A stretch of DNA of 64,000 nt. Source: Rhytidiadelphus loreus (lineage: Eukaryota > Streptophyta > Bryopsida > Hypnales > Hylocomiaceae). The stretch lies in contig OX344761.1 of assembly GCA_947034895.1 (NCBI GenBank), positions 29,338,863 through 29,402,862 of the forward strand, written 5' to 3'. Shown in pieces: positions 35,014-46,852 of the stretch. How positions within the stretch are numbered: the first letter of the stretch is position 1; the number at the start of each line of letters is the position of its first letter. The notes beneath the pieces are model-generated. The model was not told the DNA's origin. It searched no databases and saw only the letters and a list, made by a program, of their open reading frames with translations. Both the position numbers and the translations under genes were made by a program.

Positions 35014-37515
35014 ATGGCAACTGGAGGTAGCAGTGATGGGTCCCTTCCGGTTTTTTCCACTGTACGCACTCCTGGTGCAATTAGGAAGGCTGCCAAAGAC
35101 AAGACTAGAAAAAGGAGGGGTAACATTCACAAGAAGCGATGGCATGTGTTGAACAATGATAACCACCTAGCTTTCAAAGAGTGGAACGAGGAGCCAGAGC
35201 CTTGGAGTATGCAGGTGTGCGAAGACTACATTGAATGGTGTCACATCGGGAAGTTCTTTCCGGCATGGCGCCATCATCACAACCGACACAATAACAAGGC
35301 AAATTTGAAGTATTGTGAAAATCCAGCTTTCATACGAAGGTGTTTAGAATTGTGGCAGGTCCTCTACAAAACCCCTTTTGTAGATAGGAATGAGGCCCCT
35401 TTGTTCATTGCTAGAGGTGCCTATGTTGAGGTCGCCTTGAACAAACAAGTTGATTGGACCACGATCAAAGAAAGTACCTACGTGGAGCGTCCAGAAGTTG
35501 GAATAATTCCAAGAGGGGTTCTGAAATTTCCGGAGGGTGGACTTGGGCCTTTTCGAAGTGATCCACAAAACAAAGAAACTCAAGAGGTGGACATGGAAGA
35601 ATCAGAAGAGGATAATGATTCAGATGGCACACGGATTCCTAAGCTTGTACGAGTGAAGGAGCAGATTATCACCCCCGTCCAAGTTCCAGTTCCAGTTCCA
35701 GATCCAAATGTTCAAGCCGCTTCATCATCGTAGGGAAAGAAGATGAAACATCTTGCCAAGGTGCGACGGTCCACCACGAAAATTAGATTGGCATCAGCCT
35801 CAACCACAATTGCGACTCCAATCTTGCCACCACAAGACGCCAGCAACGTCTTCGACTTTGCTTTAAGTGACGACTCACCCGTATGTGCCACAAGTCACAT
35901 TCCCATTCCACAGTCTGAATCTAATGTTGTTCACAATGCGATGACGTTGGCGAAGGCTCTCGACCTCTTGAAGACCAAGGATGCACAAATTGCAACCTTA
36001 GAAGGTGATGTGAAGAAATGGCGGTCTACATGTGAACAAAAAAATGCTCTCATTTCTCAACAATCCAAAGAATTACAAGGCCTTCGAGAAAAAGAGCGTC
36101 AGACTTTCACATTGTCGGACATGGACGAAACCTTTGTTGAGCAGGATCCACATCACTTGGACAAGCTTGTTGGGGACCTCACCAGCGATGTCATTCACCT
36201 TTCTCCCCCTGCCAAGCGTACGAAGCGTTCTTCAATTCTTCCAATGGCACCACTTCCGTTCGTCTCAAGAGATTCTAGCAATCCGCACGTTGATGGTTTG
36301 CAAGGGACTCAGGATTCACTTTCGTTTCCTGCCATTCTACATCTACAATCATCAAAGGAACTTGATTTGGCTGAGGAAAATAGAATGCTTCGAGAGAAGT
36401 TGGCAGTGTTGGCAGCAACATACTATCATTGGAAGGTCGCGTGCATTCTCTCCGTGGATCGATCTCAACAAGTTGCGAAAGAGCTAGACAAAGTTTCGAA
36501 GAACTTTGTAGCAAATGCCCCTAAATGAGAGAATGGATTGACATCATGGGCATTGATGGAGGACATGTTTCCGGATAACATGTCCATGCTTGACGTGGCG
36601 GAAAAAAATGTCATAGACTGGGCACAAAATGGTTGGGACCATGGAAATCAGATGTCTAGTCACTTCAACGAAAAAGACCAAAGTCTATTGTGGCTAAAGC
36701 CAGCTCATTTCGTCTTGGATCATACCAAATGCCCCATATGTCTAGAACAATTTGGGCCAGAAGGAGGATGGGCACTTGGATCATGTACACATGTGTACCA
36801 TCCTCAGTGTCTCATCACACAATGTCTGATTAGACGACGATGTGTGATTTGTGCAGCACCATTCCATGATCACTTGTATACCATGTTCAACTTGATGACT
36901 TACATGCCACCTTCTTGGGAACACAATAGAGACACGACGGCAGAGACACGATTTTGGGGACGAGACTTGCTTTGGAGTTGGCGAGAAGGCCTACATGATC
37001 AAGAAATGGGAGCTGCTGCCTCACAATTGAATTGGGAAACGGACCCGCGTGAAATTCTAAGAGTGGCATTCAACCTTATGGGAAAAGGAGCTCACAATGC
37101 AGGGAAGAGGGCGGGTTTTTTTCAATGCCTTGGTGGATATTTTGATAAGACATCCCAAACCTTCAAGTGGGGTGCTCATCCGGAAGGACACCGTTGGAAT
37201 TTTGAAGGTGAACAAGGGGCTAATCGTGATGAAAATGCCACTCCAAAAGACTTGAATAGTATGGCTTACCTCGACTCAACATACGGGCCTTATTATCAAA
37301 GCCAAGCACTCGATTATCTATTGGAGTTACACTCTCCGCAAACTAAAAGGACACTTGAAGCTCTCAAGAACTCCAATGTCTTGGAATCTATTTTAGAAGC
37401 AAATGGACCTGCTTCAAGGACTCGTGCTAAGAAGAAACTCGTTGTTGGAGAGTCCAATGATTACGAACAAGGTGCAACGAGTGGTTCTCAGAACAATCCA
37501 ATGGACTTGAACTAA
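35014..37515 (+). pseudogene. WCHI-RING protein gene of element E, in-frame TAG and TGA
   Basis: ATG 35014 to TAA 37513-37515, one frame of 834 codons with TAG at 35731-35733 (ASSS*GKKM) and TGA at 36526-36528 (NAPK*ENGL). Domains: basic stretch (27-42); WCHI domain (about 55-160: WSMQVCEDYIEWCHIGKFFP, NNKANLKYC, FIRRCLELWQVLY, QVDWTTIK); coiled-coil segments (about 310-345 and 450-500); RING-H2 at about 572-615 (CPIC...CTHVYHPQC...CVIC); conserved C-terminus. The F homologue (26551-29805) has the same order and also a stop between coiled coil and RING. It is likely E3-ligase-like. CAG-to-TAG and CGA-to-TGA changes would explain both stops; read-through cannot be excluded. Confidence 0.75.
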
Positions 37516-39187
37516 ATATTTCTATGAGATACTTACTTCAACGGTGGTTCTAGTTAATCGTAGTAGTATACAAGATGTAAGGCCCATAGTATAAGGGCCA
37601 TAGTATATCCATACTCGCACAATGTAGTACTCTAGCAAAAGTTAGGGTTAAGATGTTGGCTTCTAAAACTATACCGCCTTGGCTGTGTATTGTACTACTA
37701 TGCTTATGGACAACAACCTTCTATTGCTTTGGTTTTGAAGGTTTGGGCATACTTATACATTTGTAGCCTAAAATGTAATTGGTGAAATGCAAATACATTT
37801 GTTGTAATGCCTCGCACAATGATTCCATACACGGTCCCCACAAAATTGCTATCTTCAAATCTTTTAATGAATTTTTTCCTTTTGGATTTTTTTCTCATAC
37901 AACATGTTTTTGTTTACATGGAAAAATTTGATTCATTCCATTCAGATTTTTTATGAGAAAGTTATGGACCATTTTGTTTGGCGGGCAACTTGAGTCTACA
38001 GCTTCTTCTTTTAAAAGTTGCTTGTAGGATTTGTTTCTCCAGGCAATTTCTACAATCTAAAAAAAAATTAGGTCCGGTCACATAGTTAACTTCACTTGAT
38101 AGCACACTCTCACCATTTTCATTTCATTTTAGAGATATTCATTATTTAAATTTTACAACTACATCTTACCTACTTCTACTCAACAATTTCTTAAAGTATC
38201 CAAAATTGTTTTTGAAAATTGTTTTTTTCCCACACATAACCATAGGATCTTACACCTTACTAGTATGAGAATGTGTGGAAAAAATTTCAGAATTTTTCAT
38301 CTTACAGATTGCAAGATATCCGCATTTAGAGTGAAAAAAACAATTTTTTCAGCACATTGCTGGACTACATTATTTGACTTTTAACATTTTTCACTTTAAT
38401 TTCTTGCACTACAGAGTTTTGAGCTTTAAACAAGTATAGTGGAGAATTGAGTTGAGAGTCTAAATAAAAAAAAGGTTTTCAAAAAAACTTAATTTTCATT
38501 CTTAAAAAACTTGTAGAATAGAAGTACATATGAGATTGAATGAAAATCTATTTTCTTTCTAAGATAGAATTAAAATGCACTAATCCCCATGGTCAAATTG
38601 TTGTTGCAAGCAAACTAAACCATGTCAAACTTCTTTTCTTGAACAATTGCCAAAATTGCGTTCCTAAATTAATCTTACAAGGTATTTTTCCCACCAGAAG
38701 CTCTAATTGCCCAATAAACAAGATTGTCCATAACTTTCTCATAAAATATCCAAATGAAATGAAAAAAAGCTTTCCGGATAGACAAAATTATAATCTATGA
38801 GGGAAAAAAACTTAGAAAAATAAATTCAAATGCTTGTCACATTTTTTTGCTGCCCATTCTCCCCTGCTTTGGAGTTTGGACTATATGGGCATAACTTTTG
38901 TTCCCGGGCACCGATTGGAAAAAAAGTTATATTACCACAAAGGTAATCGTTTTTTCTATCTTCAAATAAAGTTTCAAAAATTCAGTCCCAAATTTCAGCC
39001 CGTAGGTACCATCTCTGACATCCATTCTTGCAAAGACACCAAATTCATAGCCCTCGTATTCAAAATATAATAAAAACATATGTACATTTCAAAAACAAAG
39101 GTGTGAATTTCTTTATTCCACAAAACCTTTGGAAAATCAAAAATTGGAAGGCCAAATTGTTTTTTTCTACCACACTAGATCCAACCA
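37516..39187. other. AT-rich spacer between convergent genes of E
   Basis: Mirror of 4962-6632. It holds the dispersed block (about 38820-39020) and the 'cataactttctcataaa' phrases. A T present here near 38939 is missing in the other copy. No gene is supported. Confidence 0.6.
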
Positions 39188-40678
39188 CTAAGCATTTTTT
39201 TCACTATTCACAAAGTCACTTTCTTTGGGCTCCGGTCTCATTCTTTGAAGTTCCGCATGGGTGGCACCTATGCCTTCATAGGCCCACTTGCGCCATTCCT
39301 TAAAATAAAGGATGTGGCGCTCCAAGTCCAATATGCCCTCGTGCAACAACTCTTGTTTTTTCTCCAATAGCTTCACCAAATAAAAAAGCGTTGCTCTTTC
39401 TTCTGTATTGCTACCATAATCCGGAGCTAAAGCCAAGATGCCCTCTTTTTTGGCTTCTTTTAAGGCATCATCATAATATTCCATCTCTAGCTCACGTATT
39501 TGAAGATTCAAGCTTCTCCTTTCGCTTTGATGGGACCATTTATCACGTTGCAAAAGATCAAGTTTATTTTGAAGCACCGCTAAATCATCGGAAATGTGTG
39601 CTCGCCCGTCTTCGATCTTCTTGAAATAATTTACTCTACTTTTGTTTAACTTAGAGTAAATCTTCTCATTTTCAGCAATGGCGTTTTCAGTCGCCTCTAA
39701 CTCCTTCTTCAACCCATCCACAACAGTTGGATTCACTGGAAGATGTTGTACCTTCTCTTTCAAATTCATAAGATCCGCTACTGTTGAAGTCAAAGCTGCT
39801 CGTGCACTTTCGATCTTAGTGCCCAACATCTCCAAATTGTCTTCCGAATCATTGTCACTACTTCCGCTAGACCCAATGTCTGCACCAGAACGGTCCACAT
39901 TGATCGGTACATGAACATCTTCGCTTTGTTTTTGAATCTTGGACAATGATTGCGGCTCCTCAAGCTTCCTCTTGCCCTTCTTGTCAACTTGAACGTCTTC
40001 AGCCGCCTCTTGTTTTTCTTTGCCAATGTCTTCGTTGTCACTCTCAAAAGAATATCCATCGTATTCGTGAGTGTGCTCATCTGAGCTAGAAGTTGAAGAC
40101 CATTGAACTTGGTCATCACCAACAGCCAACTTGCCAGGCTTTGCCTCTAAAAGCTTCTGATTTGCTTGAAGAAGTCCTTCTTCATCCAGCACTATCGGTC
40201 TGTCCGGGCGGTCACCGATAGGAAGCTCCTTCAAGGTTGTCCAATCTACCTTTTTCTTCAATTGAACTTCAACGTACACCATTTGCACAAGATAGAAAGA
40301 GAAGTTGTCATTTCGGTAAGGCTGGGACTCCAAATAGAGTTGCTGCCATACCTCCAAACACCTTCGCTGGAAGACAACACTCTTGCAGTAAGCCAAATTT
40401 GCCTTATTAGACTTCACGTGCAAAGGGTGTCGCCAAAATGGGAACAACTTGTTGATGTGGCACCAATCCACATATTTGTTTACAGTTTCATATGTCCAAG
40501 GCTCTGGTTCTACTTCCCATCCCAAAAAGGCCTTCATCTTTGGATGCAACAAGATGGGTACACGCTTCTTGCGAGGTTTGCCGCTCCTTTTACGATCCTT
40601 GTCACGAACCGCCTTTTTGTTGAGCCGAAGTCGGTATCTTGACATACCGTGTGGCGGTTGAGAGTCCTCGCCCTCCAT
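39188..40678 (-). CDS. WCHI-domain coiled-coil protein (E copy), intact
   Basis: A 496-residue frame from ATG 40678 to TAG 39188. Basic N-terminus (NLS-like RSGKPRKKRV); WCHI domain about 50-165; acidic Ser/Asp-rich linker with a basic KKGKRKLEE patch (about 170-285); long coiled coil (about 285-450); and a short tail with HILYFKEWRKWAYEG. It is convergent with the WCHI-RING gene and downstream of its own array (40969-41335). A synonymous change separates it from the E' copy. It may be a nuclear DNA-binding or scaffold protein acting with the RING protein, inferred only from layout and shared domain. Confidence 0.8.
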   Translation of the reverse strand: MEGEDSQPPHGMSRYRLRLNKKAVRDKDRKRSGKPRKKRVPILLHPKMKAFLGWEVEPEPWTYETVNKYVDWCHINKLFPFWRHPLHVKSNKANLAYCKSVVFQRRCLEVWQQLYLESQPYRNDNFSFYLVQMVYVEVQLKKKVDWTTLKELPIGDRPDRPIVLDEEGLLQANQKLLEAKPGKLAVGDDQVQWSSTSSSDEHTHEYDGYSFESDNEDIGKEKQEAAEDVQVDKKGKRKLEEPQSLSKIQKQSEDVHVPINVDRSGADIGSSGSSDNDSEDNLEMLGTKIESARAALTSTVADLMNLKEKVQHLPVNPTVVDGLKKELEATENAIAENEKIYSKLNKSRVNYFKKIEDGRAHISDDLAVLQNKLDLLQRDKWSHQSERRSLNLQIRELEMEYYDDALKEAKKEGILALAPDYGSNTEERATLFYLVKLLEKKQELLHEGILDLERHILYFKEWRKWAYEGIGATHAELQRMRPEPKESDFVNSEKNA

Positions 40679-40968
40679 AACGATCACTTCGTCTCAAAAG
40701 TAGCCAACTAAGTACTATGCGGTTTAGGGTTGCAAGCCTAAACTGTAGGTGTAAAAAATGCTAAACGTAATCCTATCACATTTAACATTTACAAAAATAC
40801 AATGTTCTCGTGAAACACCCTATGTCATCCAAGCGTGAATAAAATGAGCCGTGCAAAGGGACAAAAATCCCCCCCCACAACTCAAACCCCTAGCTTCTGT
40901 GCACGCATTCAGCCACGTCAGCAGGTGAAAGACAGTGCGCAGAATGCCAGGGAAAATTTAATGGCGAC

Positions 40969-41335
40969 TGCGGGTGGAGGAGAACGCTGATGTACCCGAG
41001 GTCGCCCTGGGGCGCGTGTGGGTCCTGAAGTGGGGCGAGTGCGGGTCAGCCCAGTGCTCCAGGGCGACCGCGGGTCCGGAAGTGGGGCGACTGCGGGTCA
41101 GCGCAACTGCGCAAGTGCTCGAGGGCGACCGCGGGTCCTAGAGTGGGGCGACTGCGGGTCTGGACAGGTGCTCCAACGCGACCGCGGATCGAAGGAGCCC
41201 AGGCGAGTGGGCGACCGCGGGTCCAGGGCGACTTCGGGTCCAGGGCGACTGCGGGTCCTAGGCGACCACGGGTCCAGGACGACCACGGGTCCACTTTGCA
41301 AAGGCGACCGCGGGTCCTGGGCGACAGCAGGTCCA
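40969..41335. repeat. E-type array before the WCHI coiled-coil gene
   Basis: GGGCGACTGCGGGTC / GGGCGACCGCGGGTC units with linkers of 5-25 bp on the plus strand, hence sense (GACCCGCAGTCGCCC) relative to the minus-strand gene. Mirror of 2816-3180. Confidence 0.85.
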
Positions 41336-43096
41336 TCTATTAATGCATGGACTTTTCATTTCTTTCTTAGTACATGTTTATAGATTGTGATATTTTTTTC
41401 CATTTTTCCTTGCGCTGGGAAAGTGGCAATACTAAATGTTACGGAGGGGCTCCAAGCTTCAACATTCATCCACGTATTGGATAGAAAATGTGATACTAAG
41501 TATCTAAAATTCTATTTTCATTTACATTGTGGCGATTTCATCGAAGACTTTTCTAGAAGTTGAAGTTTTTCTAGCAATTTCATCCAAAATTTTCCTAAAA
41601 AATTCCTATAGCTTATAGCTAGCCTAAATTTTTTGTTGCTTTTGAGCACCAAATCTCAAGGGAAAAAAAAAGGATTGTGAGCTCAATCCCATTTGTGTTG
41701 CAAAATTTATGGAATACTAGTTTATACTTTATACTATATTTGGGGAGCCATTAGGGTTGAGGTCGGTTGTGGTACAAATGGATTCCTTATTGATTATTTG
41801 AACAAAAGTTAAATCTTTGCAATTGTTTTAGAAGAAGTTCTTGTTAACTAATTTTTTTCTTATTAATTAATTTCATTGTTAATTCTTAATTTTATTGTAA
41901 ATGACTTATTTCATTGTTAATGACTAATTTTATTGTTAATAACTAATTCAATTGTTAATAACCAATGTTATGATTATTAAGTATTAACCATTGCAATTGT
42001 AACAATAATGTCTTTGTAATTGTTTTGACATGAGATGTTCATTATGTATTTTTGGATGTAGACTCAAATTACATACTATGTTACACACACTAATTTTGGT
42101 AAATTACATGCCTAATAACTAAATTTCTTGTACGGACACAAATCTATAAATGAAAGTCATTGTTGGACTTATATCATACTCCAAACATCTATGAAAGAAT
42201 GTGTGTTTTTATCAATTTGGATGACATATACCAAAAAAAAGAATATGGTAGGAAAACATTATGCTACTAGGAATAATATATATGGTAAAACCAGATTTAC
42301 ATTTATTATTGAATTCATCCAAGTTTTCTCGAATTGCGTGTTTAATAAATGACAAAGATTATGGCTACATATCTTTTTTGCAATATCCACTCTTGTTTCA
42401 TTGTCTCAAAAAAAAAAAAGGGTCGCAAGAAGTCAATGAACTTCCTTTTTCCAAATAAAATAAATAGGAAGAGAGCGAAAAAGGTTAAATAAATAAAAAA
42501 AACATCTCTCATCTATTTTGAAATAGGTAAAGTACGAATAAAAAGGAAAAGTCTAAAAAAGTCTAAAATGTATGTTTCCTATATTTGAATTAGAATAAAT
42601 AGGAAAAAAAAACCAACTTGCTTTTATTTTTGGAAATAGAAAAAATAATAAGAGAATGTAAATGATGTATGACTTACATTTTTTTAGGGATTGAAAAAAC
42701 AACTATTTGAATTCAATGACCATGAAAGTAAAACTCCTTTCAAGTGCACACTAGCACATTTTATTCAAGAAATAATACAAGTCTTCAACATCAATTACCA
42801 ACTAATTTATTTTCATTTTCTTATTTTCCTTGCGTCCATTATATACTACGGAATCAAAAAGGACCAAGAACATTTGAATTCAAAAGTTGTTATACTTTGC
42901 ATAACAATGTGTAAAAGGCCATATTCAATATATACAATTTGACAAATAGCCCATTGAGTAATTGTTTTTCTAAAGACAAGGCGCGTAGCATAAAATTCCT
43001 TCATATATTATAGGAAAATATTACAAAGTAAGCAACACATAATTGGCCACCAAGCTCATTGCTTGCAGCACTAAACTCTTGCTCTAGACTATCCTA
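41336..43096. other. AT-rich spacer in E
   Basis: Mirror of 1053-2815. Homopolymer runs and ATTAACAA-type short repeats; no gene is supported. Confidence 0.6.
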
Positions 43097-44762
43097 TTAC
43101 AAAGGTGAGTCTGGGAACACCAATTCGGAGGGCATCATAGACCATGGTGGAGACATAAGGGAATTTGTGATCTCTATACACGTTGGTCTCTTCTTTGGGT
43201 CAGTGTTCACGAGTTCACGCAACTTCATTCCAAAGTACATTGATCCCTCGCGGTTCTTGAACAAATCCTTGTCCCAATCGTCCATATCACCAATTCTCAT
43301 CCATTCGGTCAACTTCCCAATAGAATACGAGTCTGACTGTTGCGTATATTTATACCGTTGTTGCATGATCGGTATGCTTGTATCGGAATTTGGAGGTCCA
43401 TATGCATAAAACAACTCCGGGGCAACCCACCAACGACCTTCTCGGTATTGATCCCTCTCGGCCTCAGATGGCTTTCCAAAATGTGAAGGCGCGTTTTCGT
43501 CAAAACGACTTGATATTCCAAAATCACAAATTCCAATGTTGATTATGTCGTTTGAATAATCCGGAAAATGCAACATGATGTTCATGGGAGACAAGTCATT
43601 GTGTAGCACGCGGCACTTATGCATGAGATTTGTCACATATACTAAAGCCCATGCCAACTTTGCCTTGTGCCTTCGGAAGAGACCAAGTTCTTTTTGTTTC
43701 TCTTCAGGAAGTCTTGTGGCTTTTTGCATTTCATGCCAGTCAATGGTTGGTGATACAGAACGATCTAAATGCCTCAACTCATTCAAATGGCCCCCATTCC
43801 ACCACAAAGTGTACGCTTCATTCGTGCGAGAATGAATGGCAAAAAACTTAATGATGCCAGGGTGGTTCAAGGGGCATGCAAGGGCCTCCATGGATCGTTG
43901 CGCTCTCCCCTCGCGCGGGTTTATTGCCTTGGATACTTTCCCAGCAAAAGTGATGTAGCTTGGAATTGTATCCATTCCTTCAATGCGTACCTTACGCACT
44001 TTTGCATACCCTCCTTCACGTTCAAAAGCACTAAGGGGCACCACTTTCGCCGTATCGGGGATCCACGTGATACACAATCCACCATCTCGTGCAAATGCTG
44101 CCTACACCGCTGCATTTTTCCACTTAAAACCCCTTGCCGAGCCTCTTGCCAATTTCTTCACTGCGTTGGACCACCACTCCATTTTTTGGCGGAATGCCTT
44201 GATGTCTTCTGATTCCTCTACTATCGGAAGAAACGGTCGATGTTCCTCCATCAATTTCTTGGCGGAATGCCTTGATGTCTTCTGATTCCTCTACTATCGG
44301 AAGAAACGGTCGATGTTCCTCCATCAATTTCTTGGTATTGAACATCACCGCTTTCAATGTGTTATCAAGCCATTCAAATAGTCTCGAAGAATATGTCAAG
44401 TCAATGTCTGCGAAATCATCGGATCCCTTTAGCTTGGTTAAAATCCGTGCTTGTAAATCGTTTGGCAAGGCCACACTACTAGTTGTAGGACACCTCAAAT
44501 AGCTTGCCTCCAAGAATTGTACACTTTTCCCTGCGTACCACTGGAGACACGCTTCGTATGCATATCGGGTATAACTCGGGGGAGGATAGTTGGAGTCCTT
44601 GTCATGTGCTGACTTCTGCTTCTTGCCCTTCCGTCGCTCTTGACTCCCTCCTTCTTCGTTTTCATTTACAGCTATCGGAACCTCGAAAAAAATTGGATCA
44701 TCAAGGTCCAGATCCCATAAAGACTTTCTCCTTGTAGTGTTGCTTTCATGTGGAAAAGCCAT
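43097..44762 (-). pseudogene. Kinase-like protein gene of element E, broken by duplication and TAG
   Basis: ATG 44762 (MAFPHESNTTRR). A helical N-terminal region (about residues 55-190) is similar to that of the F kinase. A 73-bp tandem duplication (44188-44333) shifts the frame. Downstream, an in-frame TAG (44102-44104) precedes the kinase domain. That domain keeps the Gly-rich strand GGYAKVRKV, a Lys in AGKVSKAI, an HND catalytic loop (HNDLSPMNIM instead of HRD), CDFG, VAPE, and the SDSYSIGKL helix-F Asp, so the fold and catalytic residues look intact. It ends with TAA. It resembles a divergent Ser/Thr kinase; mobile-element kinases such as fungal FunK1 offer an analogy. The target is unknown. 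Confidence 0.75.
44188..44333. repeat. 73-bp perfect tandem duplication inside the kinase gene
   Basis: The unit starting GGCGGAATGCCTTGATG occurs at 44188 and again at 44261. Since 73 is not a multiple of three it shifts the reading frame. Removing one unit would put the N-terminal frame in register with the kinase frame. The equivalent position in E' lies outside the window. Confidence 0.85.
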
Positions 44763-44934
44763 GTTGTACTTAAAAACAATTCAAAACCGTAGTTCAAAAT
44801 TCGTAGATTGAAAGGGTAAAAATTCCCCCCCCAATTGAAACCCCAGCCCATGGGCATGCATCCAGCCACCTGAAGGTAGGTGAAAGACAGTGCGCAAGGC
44901 TAAAGTAAGGTGAGAATCGGAAGTGGGGCTAACG

Positions 44935-45400
44935 CTTAAGTACCCGAAGTCACCTCAGGGCACGTGCGTTTGGGTGACTGCGGGTCGGGAGGGGGCGACT
45001 GCGGGTCTGAAGTGGGGCGACTGCGGGTCTGAGGAGGGGCGACTGCGGGTCTAAAGACACCGGGAATGGGCGACTGCGCGTTTTTGGAGCGCTGAAATGG
45101 GCGACTGTGCATCAAGGGCGACTACGGATCGTAGGCGACCGCGGGTACCAACTAAACCATCCCGAAACGTGCACACGCGGTCGCCCACAAAGAAGTCTCT
45201 TCGACCCGCAGTCGCCCCCTACGCACAGTCGCCCCACTGGAGATTGAGTTTGCATTTTCCAGAAAATCAGTCTCCCTCCTTGACCCGCAGTCGCCCCCTA
45301 CGCGCAGTCGCCCCCTATGCGCAGTCGCCCTGATTCAAATGTGTTTTTTGCTTCGTCGATGACCCGCGGTCGCCTCTGACCCGAGGTCGCCCTAAACCAA
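44935..45400. repeat. E-type array before the kinase gene (two orientations)
   Basis: 44960-45150 has GGGCGACTGCGGGTC, sense to the kinase gene on the minus strand. 45170-45400 has the reverse orientation (GACCCGCAGTCGCCCCCTACGCGCAGTCGCCC). Confidence 0.85.
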
Positions 45401-45700
45401 CAACCAATATGACCCAACACTAATTAGCATCTGCAGCATATTCTAATTGATTTTTCCTTATCTCACATCCAAAATTGGTAATAAATGTTAGGCATCAGTT
45501 CATATCAAAGACATAGCAAGGCAATGGAAGAATTATTCTCACAATGTGAAGGGTTTCCCAAACCCTAAACCCTAGACCCTAGACCTTGGAAAACAATAAT
45601 ACAACTTTTATCTAGAATCAAATCCTTAAACCTACATAAAATACTTACACATCCTACACGAGATGTAGTGTTTTAGACCTAAAACAGAATCATGTCTTTT
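45401..45700. other. Spacer with telomere-like CCCTAAA motifs
   Basis: 45560-45585 reads AAACCCTAAACCCTAGACCC, plant-telomere-like or telo-box-like. It is too short to be a telomere relic with certainty. No gene. Confidence 0.5.
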
Positions 45701-46240
45701 TTGTCTTGTTGAATTTGTAAACAAAATGGAGGAAGTAACATATGATTAAAGGGAATTAGAAACAATAAGGGAGAGGTCCCAAAAAAAACACCATCTCGTG
45801 AATCATGCCCAAATAAATCTAATTACACCTCCCCACTATTAGAATGTATATAAAACTTTCATTTGGAACTTCTTGCCAAAGGAGTGTTGGAGAGCTAATG
45901 CAAAACCTAGGATTTGTTTGTCTTGTTGAATTTGTAAACAAAATGGAGGAAGTAACATATGATTAAAGGGAATTAGAAACAATAAGGGAGAGGTCCCAAA
46001 AAAAACACCATCTCGTGAATCATGCCCAAATAAATCTAATTACACCTCCCCATTATTAGAATGTACATAAAACTTTCATTTGGAGCTTCTTGCCAAAGGA
46101 GTGTTGGAGAGCTAATGCAAAACCTAGGATTTGTTTGTCTTGTTGTAAACAAAATGGAGGAAGTAACATATGATTAAATGGAATTAGAAACAATAAGGGA
46201 GAGGGGTCCCAAAAAAAAAATTAATCTTGTGAAACATGCC
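45701..46240. repeat. 217-bp tandem repeat, about 2.5 copies
   Basis: The phrase ttgtcttgttg...taaacaaaatggaggaag starts at 45701, 45918 and 46135. Copies 1 and 2 differ by few bases; copy 3 is partial with a small deletion. It sits between two arrays; no coding. Confidence 0.85.
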
Positions 46241-46650
46241 CATACCCGCAGTCGCCCAAAGCGCAGTCGCCCTAGAACCCTAGGTCTGATTTTGGAAGTG
46301 ATATGGGGACCCGCAGTCGCCCCCTACGCGCAGTCGCCTTGATGGAAGGGGGGAGATTGCATTTTGAAATAGTTAAGTTGCTCCCACCTTGACCCGCAGT
46401 CGCCCCCTACGCGCAGTCGCTCTGATGGAAGGGGGGAGATTGCATTTTCGAAATTTTTGGTGTCTCCCACCTTGACCCGCAGTCGCCCCCTACGCGCAGT
46501 CGCCCTGACCCGCGGTCGCCCTGATCCGAGGTCGCCCGTGAAAGACGCGAGGCATCCTTGGACCGGACCCGCGGTCGCCCCACGCGCAGTCGCCCCATGC
46601 GCAGTCGCCCTAGTATCCGTGTTAGGGTTAGCGCATGCGCCTGTGGCGAC
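46241..46650. repeat. Additional E-type array in mid element
   Basis: ACCCGCAGTCGCCCCCTACGCGCAGTCGCC units, with a 95-100-bp higher-order repeat ('tgatggaaggggggagattgcattttg' at about 46333 and 46423). It has no obvious adjacent start codon; it may serve the spliced gene or be a former terminus. Confidence 0.75.
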
Positions 46651-46852
46651 CGCGGGTATTTCATGGGCTGTTCCAGCCTGTGGTCCATAATTTTCATAAC
46701 TACGCCTTGTAGTTCACCTACCTTGTAGTGGCTGAATGTGGGCCCAATGTTGTGGAGGTCTCGTGGTTTTTTTGGTTTCCCACAAACAGCCAACAATACA
46801 GCAGACACTTCTTGTATACTTCAATGAACCCAAAATCTTTTCCATTAGTTTA

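Noticed and set aside
1..44148. A single giant transposon with 9.9-kb terminal inverted repeats and a 24-kb middle
   Set aside because: The hAT tips CAGGGTTG lie at the inner edges of the arms and face outward from the middle, and the flanks at 9919 and 56779 form one target duplication. Two E insertions in opposite orientation explain this better.
45560..45585. Interstitial telomere
   Set aside because: Only three degenerate CCCTAAA/CCCTAGA units; too short to distinguish from a promoter-type telo-box or chance.
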